From Basidiobolus meristosporus CBS 931.73 (Eukaryota > Basidiobolomycota > Basidiobolomycetes > Basidiobolales > Basidiobolaceae): 64,000 bases of DNA. The notes under the pieces are model-generated. The model was not told where the DNA came from, did no database searches, and saw nothing but the letters and a program-made list of their open reading frames with translations. Positions 24,639 to 35,312 of the stretch are shown here, in pieces; the stretch's first letter is position 1, and each line of letters opens with the position of its first letter. The position numbers were made by a program, and so were the translations under genes. The DNA is taken from contig MCFE01000082.1 of assembly GCA_002104905.1 (NCBI GenBank), forward strand, positions 115,214 through 179,213, read 5' to 3'.

Positions 24639-25917
24639 CAAGTCCTCCTCGTTGGCTATATTTTCTATTCATTTGATGTATGTAGTTTGATATTCAAAAA
24701 ATAGTCTTAGAGATTTAAATAACCTTACAAAATATGAAATGTACATTAATTCGTAGTCGCCGTTTGCTCAGGATTGCATGTGAATTGCCATATTCCTGTT
24801 TTGAGAATAAAAGAATGATTATGAAGCCCATTAAAGTGTTTAATACTGAGCGAAGAGCAATGCTACTTTGGCTTAGGAGCCTGTTCCTCTGACAGGTTGT
24901 TGGCTAGCCATGAAATCGACGGAATCTGCGGTACAATTTTTGATGGGCACACTAACTGATCCATTTGATTGAATCGTTGTGTGTCAAGTGAGGCAATTGT
25001 CATCAAAACTATAGTTATCCGGGGAAGCCGCTGCTTGGGAACCGGGAAAACGCAAAGACAAAACCCCAATCTCCTTAGGATGAGCATGAACCTTGCTTCA
25101 CAACGGATATACAAACGACTGATTAATGATACTTTTATTGTGCTGGGTGATCTAACCTAATACAATGCGAGTCCCCCACCAACATAGAAACATTTTCTAC
25201 CAAACTCCGCAGGCCAGAAAGCCGTTACACTGGCACAACAGGAGCTTGAAGTGTCAGGGGTGCATGCGGCTGAAAAGAGTGATCATTGTTGAAATAAGCT
25301 CATTACGGGATAAGGAACGCTTAGAGTAACAGTCTGAAAACTATCAGCACAAACACCGGAGTAATGTGCTCACCCCAGTAGCTTGAAATATGAGGCTTGA
25401 TTCTCTTTAGTCTTAGAGTTCAGTTGCAAACTTTGTCTTCTCCCCACGTCAATATCTAGTGGTGTCCCAGCAACTCCCGGCACCCAAACACCAGTAACAA
25501 TCTGTGGAGGATAATTGGAGTATCTACATTTGGCGGTTACCCGAAATATCACTTCACAATCGAAAACAAATTGTGATCAATCAATAACAATGCAATAATC
25601 CGAAATCGCGGCGTTTTAACCAATGACCGATAAATTTCTGACAGGTAACAATGGCATTGGCGAAGTGAGGTTATGGCGGATATTGTACTTTATCGTGGGA
25701 ACAATTCCCTACTTTGGGCCCTCTTCAACCAAAAACTACATTTATCTGTACATATTAGATAGGATCTGCAGGCGCCTAGCAAGTCTGGTAAAGAGTTTAG
25801 CCAGTATGGTGTGTTTAGTTTGATGTTTATTACAATGCAAGTGGAAGGAATGATGGCCAACATAGGCTGAATATAAGAGGTGATTATTAAAGTTGGGGAA
25901 TACTGCAAAATTGAAGA
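24639..25917. other. Convergent intergenic, nothing recognised
   Basis: About 1.3 kb between the 3' ends of the transporter (plus) and the FAD oxidoreductase (minus). Small frames only (24863-25160, 25370-25823). Confidence 0.5.
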
Positions 25918-27096
25918 TTATTTCTCTTCACCGAAGTACCCAAGGGTCTTCTTGCATAATGTTAGGCCCATGTCATCCATCATGAGATTCTTCACGACTT
26001 CTGAGCCTCCAACACCTTCTTCTGTTTCTGCAGCGCCTCGTTCGCGGCCAAGAATCAAGATTAGGTGCTGGTGGAGGCGAGGATATTTCTCTAACTCCAC
26101 ATCTTCATCCGCAGAGGTGATGAGTTTGTGAATGTTTTTCGCGGCGAAGAAGCCTTGATAAATGGCGGCGCCAGCAAGTTTGATTTCTTGGAAATCATTA
26201 ACATCGCCAATGGCAAAGATATGTGGATATGCTGGATCAATCAATTGCATAGATTCACGAACACGGATCAAGAGTGATTTGGTCAATAGGGGTTCATCGG
26301 TTGTTTCGGTAAGGCGCAAAAAGCTGGTGGCGGGCTTGCCATATCCGGTGCAGTTAATGACCGCATTTGCCAGTACCCTGCTGCCCTTCTCAGTGATAAT
26401 CTCATACAGCTTCTTCTCACCCTCCTCGGTTTCGATTTCTTCCTGGGTCTTCACTCTTTCATTGAACATCAACTCCACACCCATAGCTTCGAGCTCTTCA
26501 ACTACTTTGTCACGGAACTCTTGACTAAATGGCCCAACAATAGGGCCAGCACGTGAGTGAATGATCGTCACCTTTTTCTCGGGGAACTCGCACTTGAGAT
26601 CGGCTGCCATCTCGACACCGACAGCACCAGCGCCGATAACAACAACCGAGTCGGTGTCATGAATGGTGCTAGCGTTGTATGCCTTAATTTCGTGAACAAA
26701 TTTTTCCTTGGAGGTAGCTTTTGGCCAGATGGGTGGGTTACGGTGAAGGCCAGTACCAATGATCAAATAGTCAAAAGAAAACTCCGTGTCGTTGTCCAGC
26801 ACCAAATAGTTCTTGTGAACCGACACCACCTCAGCCTGTACGAATTCAATTACCTCGGACTTCGCCCAAGCGAATTCTTTATAATCAACCCAAAGGTCCT
26901 CGCCAAATGCTGGGCAAGCGAGTCCACGAGTCATTCCGATAGCATGAACGAAGCCATCACGTTTGTCAAACAGAGTAACCTTGATTTGATGCTCCTCTTC
27001 ATCGGCAAACAAAGTGCATAAGTTCTTGGCTACGGAAAGTCCAGCGTAGTTGGCCCCAACAATGGCTATACGGGTAACGACCGATGAAGATAACAT
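25918..27096 (-). CDS. FSP1/AMID (AIF-like) FAD-dependent NAD(P)H oxidoreductase
   Basis: Intronless, 392 residues from the ATG at 27096. An in-frame ATG at 27135 would add 13 hydrophobic residues, but the Rossmann strand starts right after the chosen start. The FAD-binding fold begins IAIVGANYAGLSVAKNL (Gly pattern GxNxxG, a variant of GxGxxG). A second dinucleotide fold for NAD(P)H is VVVIGAGAVGVEMAADL, and AYPHIFAIGDVND is the C-terminal FAD GD motif. This matches the class of apoptosis-inducing factor-like/ferroptosis suppressor-like quinone reductases. The physiological acceptor is probably a quinone, by analogy. No signal peptide or membrane anchor is evident. Confidence 0.85.
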   Translation of the reverse strand: MLSSSVVTRIAIVGANYAGLSVAKNLCTLFADEEEHQIKVTLFDKRDGFVHAIGMTRGLACPAFGEDLWVDYKEFAWAKSEVIEFVQAEVVSVHKNYLVLDNDTEFSFDYLIIGTGLHRNPPIWPKATSKEKFVHEIKAYNASTIHDTDSVVVIGAGAVGVEMAADLKCEFPEKKVTIIHSRAGPIVGPFSQEFRDKVVEELEAMGVELMFNERVKTQEEIETEEGEKKLYEIITEKGSRVLANAVINCTGYGKPATSFLRLTETTDEPLLTKSLLIRVRESMQLIDPAYPHIFAIGDVNDFQEIKLAGAAIYQGFFAAKNIHKLITSADEDVELEKYPRLHQHLILILGRERGAAETEEGVGGSEVVKNLMMDDMGLTLCKKTLGYFGEEK

Positions 27097-28552
27097 TGTG
27101 AAATAGGTAAAGAAACAATTTTCACTGAAGAACACTATATATTCGGAATTAACTTATCAGATGCCCATTCCAGGGGTGGCCGGGATGCCATGCATGGAAA
27201 ATTGTTTCCATATATGGAGATTAACTTCCGCTATAGCCATTCTAGGATGCTTGAGGCGGCAACACTATCTGATGGGATTTCTATGGTGCAATAGACGTTT
27301 GGTATCTGATCATAGATATCATTCGTGGATCACGGGGCCGGAAGATATCTGATGGTCGGAACCCTTTGTGCAACAGAGAAGCACTACAATGATTTGTATA
27401 CCAACCAAGGTCAGGATTGGTGTACTTGGTGGCAAATTGAACTCGCATTCCAAATAGAATACCAACACGAAAAGCAGTGTGACATAAGTTCGCAATGACA
27501 ACGTGCGCTCCATTGAAATGCGGTCGTTCCACCTTCTTATGCTGAAACATTAAACCAAGCTGTACTCATCATTTGGAGGGCTAAACTGATCTACATCCCA
27601 ATATTTCATCCACCACAGATTCGATCTGCTGGGGCAGGTGCTGATTAGTGAATTACTGTATATCATCAACATGGGATATGAGATTCAACCATATGTTCTT
27701 CAGATTGAATTCGTATCTATATCATTTTTCGTATAAATGAGTATTGATTTACCAAAGTGGATCCAAAAAACCCGAGGTCGAAGCTTCAAAAGCAAGAGCA
27801 TCTTGAGCCAACTCCTTTTAATGCATAAGCTAATCACAAAGATCCATTACTGGTTGGGGTTTGAAAATTCGTTTGTGTATTTTTGGGGTAAATTGTCAGC
27901 ATCGAAATCATTAACTCCATTCTGCTTATCACTGCTGGGTGGTGAAATCTTGTGATTTTGCTATCATCGGCTTCAAGAATTTTGGAGTTTCTCGTAAGTG
28001 GATGCTAACCAGTGGCATGAGATGAATGGTAGTTGATAAGGATATTTGTTTAAAGCTGAGAACCTCAAACCTATTTGAGCGTATTATTTCAGGTTTAGTT
28101 TTCGATTCAAATCTATCATGACCATCGCTTTGGATACCAGGCATGCTGATATCCGTAATGTTTCGTAGATTCGAAATACAACCAATCGAATATTGCCAAG
28201 AAAATCATCTAGCATTATTGAATCTCGATATGCAATTATAATACGTAGCATATTGCAGCATTGGAGTTGGATGTATGATATATGCCGTAATAGACAAACG
28301 AGGAAGGTCATATAGTACTTGCATATTCATTTCTCAAGCACTTAGTTTCACAATGCACACATTGGTATCAGCAGACAAAAGTTAGAGGGATGAAGATATT
28401 ATAAGCAGAGCTGGAAATATGGAGTGTTCTGTTGATACTTCGATATTCACCAGCTTATTGAAGAACAGTAAAGCTCTATACTTTTGTTGTAGGGATTGGT
28501 AAGCAAAATATATAAATATCATGGAAAACGTAGGCAAATCGAGTGTTTCTAC
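27097..28552. other. Intergenic, no supported gene
   Basis: About 1.45 kb, AT-rich, upstream of the FAD oxidoreductase. Overlapping frames on the minus strand at 27281-27550 and small plus frames show no motif. Confidence 0.5.
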
Positions 28553-28915
28553 AGCTCTTGGATGTTGTAAATTTCGTATTTACACCTAAATATTCACCTA
28601 ACTTTTATCATTGTCTACAAGCCTTAGAGAATTCTGGCCAAATTCCTTGTCGGCATTTACTTGGAATATTTTCACCAAAATATCAGGTACCCAGATCATG
28701 CAAAATCGGTAAGTTGTCCAAACAGCCCCAAACTTTACACACATGTTCTTGGGACCTTCCTAAACATATTCTACATATTTGCTTTGCCAAGACCATGTAA
28801 AAGTATAAATACTACTTTTGCATTCAACAATCATTACGTGAAAACCACATAATCTACTCATTCTCCCAGTCACTTCCAATATCACCAAAACTCATACAGC
28901 ATTGGATACTGGTAA
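28553..28915 (+). repeat. Dispersed non-coding repeat, copy A
   Basis: First of three related copies. Landmarks in order: CCTAAATATTCACC, GAGAATTCTGGCCA, TGCCGACAAGG complement, AATATTTTCACCAAAATAT, GGTACC, ACATGTTCTTGG, and GAAAACCACATAATCTACT. These recur in reverse complement at 29140-29485 and, more diverged, directly at 29536-29860. No long open frame or terminal repeat is obvious. The apparent ORFs here are frames through the repeat. Confidence 0.75.
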
Positions 28916-29139
28916 AATATATTTCAAAGATATGGGCCAAGTGTGAAATAACAGTGGGTGATTCATCAGTATTTTAACCATTGTTTGTATCTTGGATCTT
29001 CCACAAAGTAATACAACAGGAGGCTTTGCAGAAAATTTCAAAATTTTGGACACTGTCTTTTCCTGCAGTGAGCAAACATGCTATCTCTACCCACTTGATC
29101 CCTCTTGAGCTTAGCATATTTTCAAAGGCTTGATATGAT

Positions 29140-29485
29140 GTTTGTGTTGTAAGAGCTTTCGAGACATTGAAAGTGATTGGGAGAACAAGTAGATTATGTG
29201 GTTTTCACCTGATAATTTTATGGCTGTAAAAGTAGTATTTATACTTTTACCTGGCCTTGGCAGAAAAATCACGTAGAATATGCTGAGGAAGGTTCCAAGA
29301 ACATGTGTAAATTTTGGGGGTCTTTGGACAACTTTGAGATTTTTCATGACCTAGGTACCAGATATTTTGGTGAAAATATTCCAAGTAAATGCCGACAAGG
29401 AATTTGGCCAGAATTCTCTAAGGTTTGTAGACAATGATCTAAGTTTGGTGAATATTTAGGGGTAATTACGAAATATACAATTTGT
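29140..29485 (-). repeat. Dispersed non-coding repeat, copy B (inverted)
   Basis: Inverted partner of copy A at high similarity by eye. Reverse-complement blocks include the GGTGAATATTTAGG end, TGCCGACAAGGAATTTGG, GGTACCAGATATTTTGG, CCAAGAACATGTGTAA and AGATTATGTGGTTTTCAC. With copy A it makes arms of about 350 bp around a 225-bp spacer (28916-29139), able to form a hairpin. Confidence 0.75.
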
Positions 29486-29535
29486 ACTATATCAAGCAAA
29501 CACTTTCATCTAGAATAATAACTTTGTCAATATGC

Positions 29536-29860
29536 AACCTTTGTGTGTACACTTTTATATTCACACCAGCCCTGTCACTTAAATTCCATTGGATGCACTT
29601 TGTTATTTCCTGACCAAACTCTCTGCGAAGATTTGCTTAGAAAATTTTTGTTCAAGATGTCAGGTATCTAGATGATGGTGATGTCTCAAAAATATCCAAA
29701 ACACTCCAAACTTTGTATATGTGTTCTTGAAGCTTTCTGGGGATGTAATAAATGTGTCTTCTGTCAAGTCCTAAGCACCACCTTCATATTCAACAAAGCT
29801 GAGAACCACATAGTCTACTAGTTCCCCCAACCACTTTCGGTATTCCTAAATTCTTCACAA
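29536..29860 (+). repeat. Dispersed non-coding repeat, copy C (diverged, direct)
   Basis: Same orientation as copy A but more diverged. Shared order of blocks: CTTTTATATTCACACC, CTGACCAAACTCTCTGCG, TGTCAGGTATCTAGATGATG, GTGTTCTTG, CACCTTCATATTCAAC, and GAACCACATAGTCTACTAG. An older member of the same family. Confidence 0.6.
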
Positions 29861-30732
29861 CTAATATCACTATGGTATTGTGAATATACTGAAGCAATGA
29901 AGTGGAGTGTTTTATAGGTAGTGTGTTTATTAAGCAGAAAAAGGTATTTGCAAGAAGCTGAATGCAAGTATATGATATAAAGTTGGGGAGGAGTTTTAGG
30001 ACGATTTTGAATGCCATCATTAATTTCAGTATTTCTGCAACTTTATAGGGTTTGAGATTGTTTTCGCACGATAATAGAAGCAGTGATCGAGTTATTCATG
30101 GATATGGAAAAGGAAGACAATATGATAATGGTAATCAGCTAATGGCCCTAACGAAGTGATAACAACCGCATGTCACTCAAAGGCAGCTGTGAGGAGGTTA
30201 ATTTCGTAGTAATCAACAGAGCATACTTCAATACCGAGTCTTTGAAGCACTTCTTCGAAAGATCTTAACTCTAAAGAAAGCAGGGGGCAATGACCCGTAT
30301 ATTCACAAATGTGACTTTACACTGCCTTCCTCACAGAGAACTAGGACTCTAGGTTAAATTCGGGATAAAATAGGCATTCGATACTTGTAGCACTATCAAA
30401 TGACTGAATCTTGCCTAAAAATATCTAAATAAAGTTGCCCAGCCCAAAATAAGGTCGACAATAGAGCATCACAGCCTTGAGTAATATCTCACTATCAAGT
30501 GAAATCTATATGCCTGATTCTTGAATTTGGATGGCCAAAATTCCAAAGGGAAGACACCAATTCTTACATTATCAAGCAGTTTGCTAATAGATGTGGCGCA
30601 AGCATTCTATCCCGAACAGTCCTGGGGTTTCTTAGAACGAATTGTTTCAAGCCAATGAAATCCTGTTAATCTATATTATTTTGGAACGTATACTGATTTT
30701 ATTGAAGGGTATATACAAATGAATTCATCAGT
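29861..30732. other. Intergenic, no supported gene
   Basis: About 870 bases downstream of ferritin. The minus frame at 29790-30020 overlaps repeat copy C and is not convincing. Confidence 0.5.
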
Positions 30733-31251
30733 CTAGTTCTGCTCCTTAAGGAGGTTTTGATCCCACAAGTATAGGCCAAGACCCTCACCACCCACACGGT
30801 TCAATTGCGTAAGCATGTCAGAAATTTTCTTAATGGCCTCAACTTGTTCAGTGAGGTAGTGTCCTTCCAAGAAATCACACAACTGTGGGTCACCTTGCTC
30901 GGCAGAAATGTTGTGGAGGTTTAACAAGGACTTGTTGACATCCTTTTCCAATTGAAGTGTGGCTTCAATAGCATTCTTGGCAGATTCCCACTCAACACTA
31001 GGTGCAGGAATAGGTTGGAATGAAACACGGCCTCCACGTTGGTTGACATATTCAATCAACTTCTGTGCATGTTCGTATTCTTCTTGAGCGCTAGCACGGA
31101 AGAACTTGGCCAGTCCAGGAAGAGCAATGTTGTCACGACCGAAGTAAGCGGCGAGGGAGGTGTAGGTGTATGAGGCGGTCAACTCCATGTTGATCTGGTT
31201 GTTGATACCTTCCTCGGAGGCAATGGCGAAGTTTTGTTTAGCGAGAGACAT
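30733..31251 (-). CDS. Ferritin, heavy-chain (ferroxidase) type
   Basis: Intronless, 172 residues, aligning over its whole length with animal H ferritin (NQINMELTASYTY, EEYEHAQKLIEYVNQRGGR, CDFLEGHYLTEQVEAIK). All ferroxidase-centre ligands appear present: E23, Y30, E58, H61, E102 and Q136. By family, it oxidises Fe2+ and stores ferric iron in a 24-mer shell. There is no signal peptide or mitochondrial presequence, so it should be cytosolic. Dikarya generally lack ferritin, so this is a marker of early-diverging fungi. A TATAAAA box lies 44 bp upstream. It is divergent from the truncated hemoglobin gene 1.5 kb away. Confidence 0.96.
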   Translation of the reverse strand: MSLAKQNFAIASEEGINNQINMELTASYTYTSLAAYFGRDNIALPGLAKFFRASAQEEYEHAQKLIEYVNQRGGRVSFQPIPAPSVEWESAKNAIEATLQLEKDVNKSLLNLHNISAEQGDPQLCDFLEGHYLTEQVEAIKKISDMLTQLNRVGGEGLGLYLWDQNLLKEQN

Positions 31252-31294
31252 ATTGGAAAGTGGGTTTGAGATGAGAGTGAATCAGACACTCCAT

Positions 31295-31301
31295 TTTTAT
31301 A
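31295..31301 (-). promoter_or_regulatory. TATA box of ferritin gene
   Basis: TATAAAA on the minus strand, 44 bp upstream of the ferritin ATG; spacing suits a short 5' UTR. Confidence 0.5.
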
Positions 31302-32716
31302 TCTATCCGTAAGCCATCACTTGACTGCGACATTAGTAATATACTCTAGTAACTGGCATATTGAAAGAATTTTCATGCCCATATATGGTAGATCAGTAGA
31401 TATGAACAAAAATTTTGTTTGAAGCTGGAAACAAAAATAGAGATAATCAATGCCGTACTTTGGTGAATTGGGCAATAGTGCGGGGCACCACACACTAAGT
31501 GTACCCTGTTTAACGACCAATGATGCCCAATTGATTCATTGTTCTTCAGATGTTGACCTTTAAAAGGCAGATCACTAGATAAGAGTCCTTATTGTCCCAC
31601 ATCACCATGAATGAGAGTAACATAGGAAAACCCCGGAATGTATTTGTGTGGGGCTCCATATGGCAGTTGGAAAATGTAAACGTCATCGATTCAGTATGTA
31701 TGTTAAGTAGAAAGTCTTGGAATATGTAATTTGGCCCCAAGGTTTGTTGCTCACACTCAGTGGTATTCTGTTGCATAATGATAACTCTAAAATGGCATGC
31801 TATTCACGTGATATACCAGATTCAAAGAGTCTACACCTGCTATTAATTCAGAGAATGTGATTGATGACTTGCTATTCATGCAGTATGTGACAGTAAATTC
31901 TTCACAATAGAGGCCCTGGAAATGACTGATTATTAATGAGCATGAAGGATATCGTTGAAATTTGAACTCAAGAAATAGGTTTAGGGAGTATTGAGGTATT
32001 TTCAGGTGGCTTATGTATCACAGGGCTAGGGTTGGTGTGGTTGATCATTTGAAAAAGCGGTGTCAGATCCCTAGAACAATTTTGAGCATCGGCTAAAAGA
32101 GATGGCTTATATTAAAAAGCATGATAGATTTGTTTCAAAGTTTTCATTAAACGTCAGCTTAAAAGGGGTAATGGAGGGGTCTGAGAGTTCACGAAGTGAC
32201 TGCTTTGAGATTGTGGGATTTGGCTTTTCACGATGTCATATTTCTAGCTTTTCTGGTGCGGGGAAACCAAAACAAACAAAACCAACCAAGCAAACGAGTG
32301 TGAACACGATATATAAGCGGTTGCATCAAGATTGAGATAATTCATAGGACTTTTCATAAAAATCCTGACAGGGCTAGGTCGTTCTGTGGGACGACTTGAA
32401 GGATTCCACCTCTATCAAACCAGATAACACAGCAAACGTTCAGCAAAAGTAGTGAGATTGCTGATATAACAAGTTTAATGGTTAAGGGATGTTCAACGTG
32501 GTTGTGAGAGAGATTCGTGCATCCAGTGGCTCCTTGGCTTCCACCCACAATTAGCAAAATTTTTACCTAAAGAAAGTGGGAACCTGTTATCAAAACTAGT
32601 TGCTAAACTTTGGCGCTTGGCTTGATTGGCTTGATACCAATACCCAATCATACAAGCAAAGTGCTAGCAGAGGCGATACACTCATTCTCATGATGGTTTC
32701 AGCAAGTCCGTTGCCA
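31302..32716. other. Divergent intergenic region between ferritin and truncated hemoglobin
   Basis: About 1.4 kb with only short frames (31317-31776, 32102-32335, 32354-32557). None is supported. It must contain both promoters. Confidence 0.5.
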
Positions 32717-32722
32717 TATAAA
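32717..32722 (+). promoter_or_regulatory. TATA box of truncated hemoglobin gene
   Basis: TATAAA, 52 bp upstream of the ATG at 32769, on the same strand. Confidence 0.5.
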
Positions 32723-32768
32723 GACTTCCTATTCAACCATCCCGTTCCTATCGTTTTCTTTAAGCATT

Positions 32769-33305
32769 ATGAATTTCCTCACCAACACTATACTTGCATA
32801 CAAAAAAATACGTAATAATTCCCAGAACTACGTAGAGGTGAAGCCCTCTACAGAAATCACTTGCCCGTTTGGAGATCAAGATGATTCACCCGACTCTACG
32901 AACCAGGAGAAAACCATTCTTGACATATTGGGAGAGGAGCGAGTGGAGAGGATTGTCGAAAGGTTCTATCATTATAACCTTACTGACAGGAATACGAAGG
33001 TTTTTTTCCAGGGAATCAATGTGGAGCGTTTACAGAGGATGCAAACAAGATTCCTTATCCATCTGTTAGGGGGGAAAGCTATTAACACACGGAAGATGAG
33101 AGCTGCACACAAGCGTTTGCTGGATCTTAATGATCGACACTTTGATGCGGTTTTGAGCAATCTAAGGAAAGCTGTACGAGATATGGGTATAAGCAGGGAG
33201 TTAGCAAAGAGAATAATGGCTGCTGCAGAGACCACCCGAGATGATGTTCTGGGTAGAACACCGCTACCCAAGCGACAGCCGTCTGATATCACTGATTTTG
33301 ACTAA
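32769..33305 (+). CDS. Truncated (2/2) hemoglobin, group I type
   Basis: Intronless, 178 residues. From about residue 53 it follows the group I truncated globin pattern: RFYHYNL with B10 Tyr67, KVFFQGI with the CD1 Phe pair (79-80), RMQTRFL with E11 Gln92, LLGG (99-102), MRAAHKRL with the proximal F8 His114, then HFDAVLSNL and a TRDDVLGR end. The first 50 residues are an extension absent from most bacterial trHbN. By family it binds O2 and NO and may act in NO detoxification. Such globins are uncommon in fungi. A TATA box 52 bp upstream supports the start. Confidence 0.92.
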   Translation: MNFLTNTILAYKKIRNNSQNYVEVKPSTEITCPFGDQDDSPDSTNQEKTILDILGEERVERIVERFYHYNLTDRNTKVFFQGINVERLQRMQTRFLIHLLGGKAINTRKMRAAHKRLLDLNDRHFDAVLSNLRKAVRDMGISRELAKRIMAAAETTRDDVLGRTPLPKRQPSDITDFD

Positions 33306-34198
33306 AGCCGAAGTTGAGTCTGCTTATTTTGGCACTGGTGCTGCCATAGATAGAGCTTGTATAAGATTCACAGACTGCCCTGCAACTAGTCCACCCAACC
33401 ACTCTGATACATTGTAAGAATCCTCTCAATTGATCCTTATGGCTATCTTATGTAGGCTTCCCAGTATTTATAGCATATTGGCAAACCTTATACCATTTTG
33501 ACACTTGATACGCTTTTTCTAATTGCTTGATAACAGTGCGTAATCATTCACTGAAGTAAATATTAACATAATCTTGATTTGTATCTTAATACCAGTATTT
33601 TGAAGTGGAGAGTGAATGCTGATTGACACAGCCTTGGGTAATATGTGGTACTGTGCCATGACCCTCCACCTCACTCGAGTTAGTTATACCTCCCGTACCC
33701 TATTCCATTTAATTGTACAGTGTAGGAGCAAGTGATACAAACATATCATTAAAGAGTCTAACTAAATTTGGCAAAGTACTTCTTACATCTCAGACATGCC
33801 AATGAAGCTGAACGGTGACAATCGGTGAGCTCTTCCATTTCCAATATATACCCTTCTAACCAACAGCCTTTTATTGAAGTCGAGTATTTCTAATGCGCCC
33901 ATTCTATTGGAACAGTGGGAGACAAACTTTAAAACAAGCGATCAGGGCGATGCCCGAAGGAAATCAGCTAACGTTAACAACTGTTCATGCTCAAGAAAAT
34001 CTATCTACAAAATTGAAAGATTAAACCAACATGTGCTTGGTAATAAGTCGACCAAGGGGTCATGATGAAAACAAATGCATACTTCAAAGTATAAAGAGAG
34101 GGGGAGGGCAACTTTGAGCGCTAAATCAAAACCATTCAAAATGTTGTGTTCATTAGGCTAGTCGTGATGATTTCTGTACTTTGATGGGCATTAAAAGC
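33306..34198. other. Convergent intergenic, nothing recognised
   Basis: About 890 bases between the 3' ends of the globin (plus) and the HMG gene (minus). A 63-codon plus frame at 33874-34065 has no motif. Confidence 0.5.
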
Positions 34199-35266
34199 TC
34201 AAATATCTCGGTGTCTTTTAGCTACAGGTGAGTAGCATTCACCGTCTCCAGAATTGTAAAGTAGATCTGGCGAAGAATTGGTCGATGAGGCGCTTGGGTT
34301 TGTTGAGGAATGCAGCCACGCATCCTCCTCAAGTAGCCATTTGAAATCAAACCCGGTGGTGTCTGGCATCGTGACTGGTGGCAGAGGGCTATACTCCTCT
34401 CCAATGATGCTGGAAAACTCATTGACTGGCAGGATTTCGGTGCCAAACCCCTTCCTCTGAGAGTTGGGCGGAGGTGAGCTGTTGGCAGCGCTACCACCTT
34501 CGTAGTTTGGATAGTAAGACGTGGATTTACTCAATGCAGGTATAGAGAAATAAGGATTCATGAGGCTGAGGTGGGAAGCAGGAGAAATAAAGTATGGCTT
34601 CATTGTCGAGTTGCCCATGTGCTCTATCATCTCGCCGCACTGCCTTTTCAATGGAGACCCCTCGGCAGCATCGATCTCCGACGACGGAGATTGCTTACGT
34701 TTGCTCTTACTACGGTTGGGACTGTATTTGTAGTCGGGGTATTTTTGCTGGTGGTCAAGCTTGATCTTTTCAGCCATCCACTGATATTTTCGTTTCTCTT
34801 CTACCGAGATATTCTTCCACATTTTCCCAATTATCCGAGACACTTCCATGTTGGTGATACCAGCATTGGAGGCAAAGATCTCGGATTGTTTGTCACGGCG
34901 AAATAGGAAAAAGCAGTTGGCAGGCCGTGGGATTTTCGCCTTCTTTGGTTCAGAAGCGGCCTCCTCGGTTTCTTGCTGTTCGGAATGAACAGAGGAAGTG
35001 TCGAAATTGGTATCTGATCCAGGAGGCACAAATTGTTGCATAGGTGGAGTGGTCATCATGCTGGGATAAAATGAGTCATGGGGATGGCCCGGCTGTTGGT
35101 AATAAACATCTTGTACTGAATATGGGCTCTGATACATGGCATAAGGGATATTCTCAGGCAAAGAGGAATGGTAGGAGTGAGACTGGGCTGTGTAAGTCCG
35201 AGATGTAGAATAAGCCATGTTATTGGGGGAGTAGTCATCGACCGGGTATACTTGCTGAGTCTTCAT
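34199..35266 (-). CDS. MATA-type HMG-box transcription factor
   Basis: Intronless, 355 residues from the ATG at 35266. That start is preferred over the longer frame to 35359 because a TATATATA box lies 39 bp upstream of it. The HMG box spans about residues 112-183: IPRPANCFFLFRRDK at the start, NMEVSRIIGKMW in the middle, and DHQQKYPDYKYSPNRSKSKRK at the end. The YPDYKYxP ending with a basic tail is typical of the MATA_HMG class (MAT1-2-1, Mat-Mc, SexM/SexP relatives). Tyr/Ser/Pro-rich flanks on both sides suggest activation regions. It binds DNA minor groove and acts in the nucleus. One of three HMG-related genes flanking IDP and SLA2 in this window. Whether it is a sex determinant or another MATA-class regulator is unknown. 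Confidence 0.87.
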   Translation of the reverse strand: MKTQQVYPVDDYSPNNMAYSTSRTYTAQSHSYHSSLPENIPYAMYQSPYSVQDVYYQQPGHPHDSFYPSMMTTPPMQQFVPPGSDTNFDTSSVHSEQQETEEAASEPKKAKIPRPANCFFLFRRDKQSEIFASNAGITNMEVSRIIGKMWKNISVEEKRKYQWMAEKIKLDHQQKYPDYKYSPNRSKSKRKQSPSSEIDAAEGSPLKRQCGEMIEHMGNSTMKPYFISPASHLSLMNPYFSIPALSKSTSYYPNYEGGSAANSSPPPNSQRKGFGTEILPVNEFSSIIGEEYSPLPPVTMPDTTGFDFKWLLEEDAWLHSSTNPSASSTNSSPDLLYNSGDGECYSPVAKRHRDI

Positions 35267-35304
35267 GAGCTGTCTGTATTGTGATATGAGAGGGTGTTTG
35301 GAGG

Positions 35305-35312
35305 TATATATA
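35305..35312 (-). promoter_or_regulatory. TATA box of HMG-box gene
   Basis: TATATATA (palindromic), 39 bp upstream of the ATG at 35266. It would lie inside the coding region if the longer start were used, which argues for the shorter start. Confidence 0.5.

Noticed and set aside
24639-25917. Search for a second transporter or partial transposon
   Set aside because: Only sub-100-codon frames without hydrophobic helices or transposase motifs.
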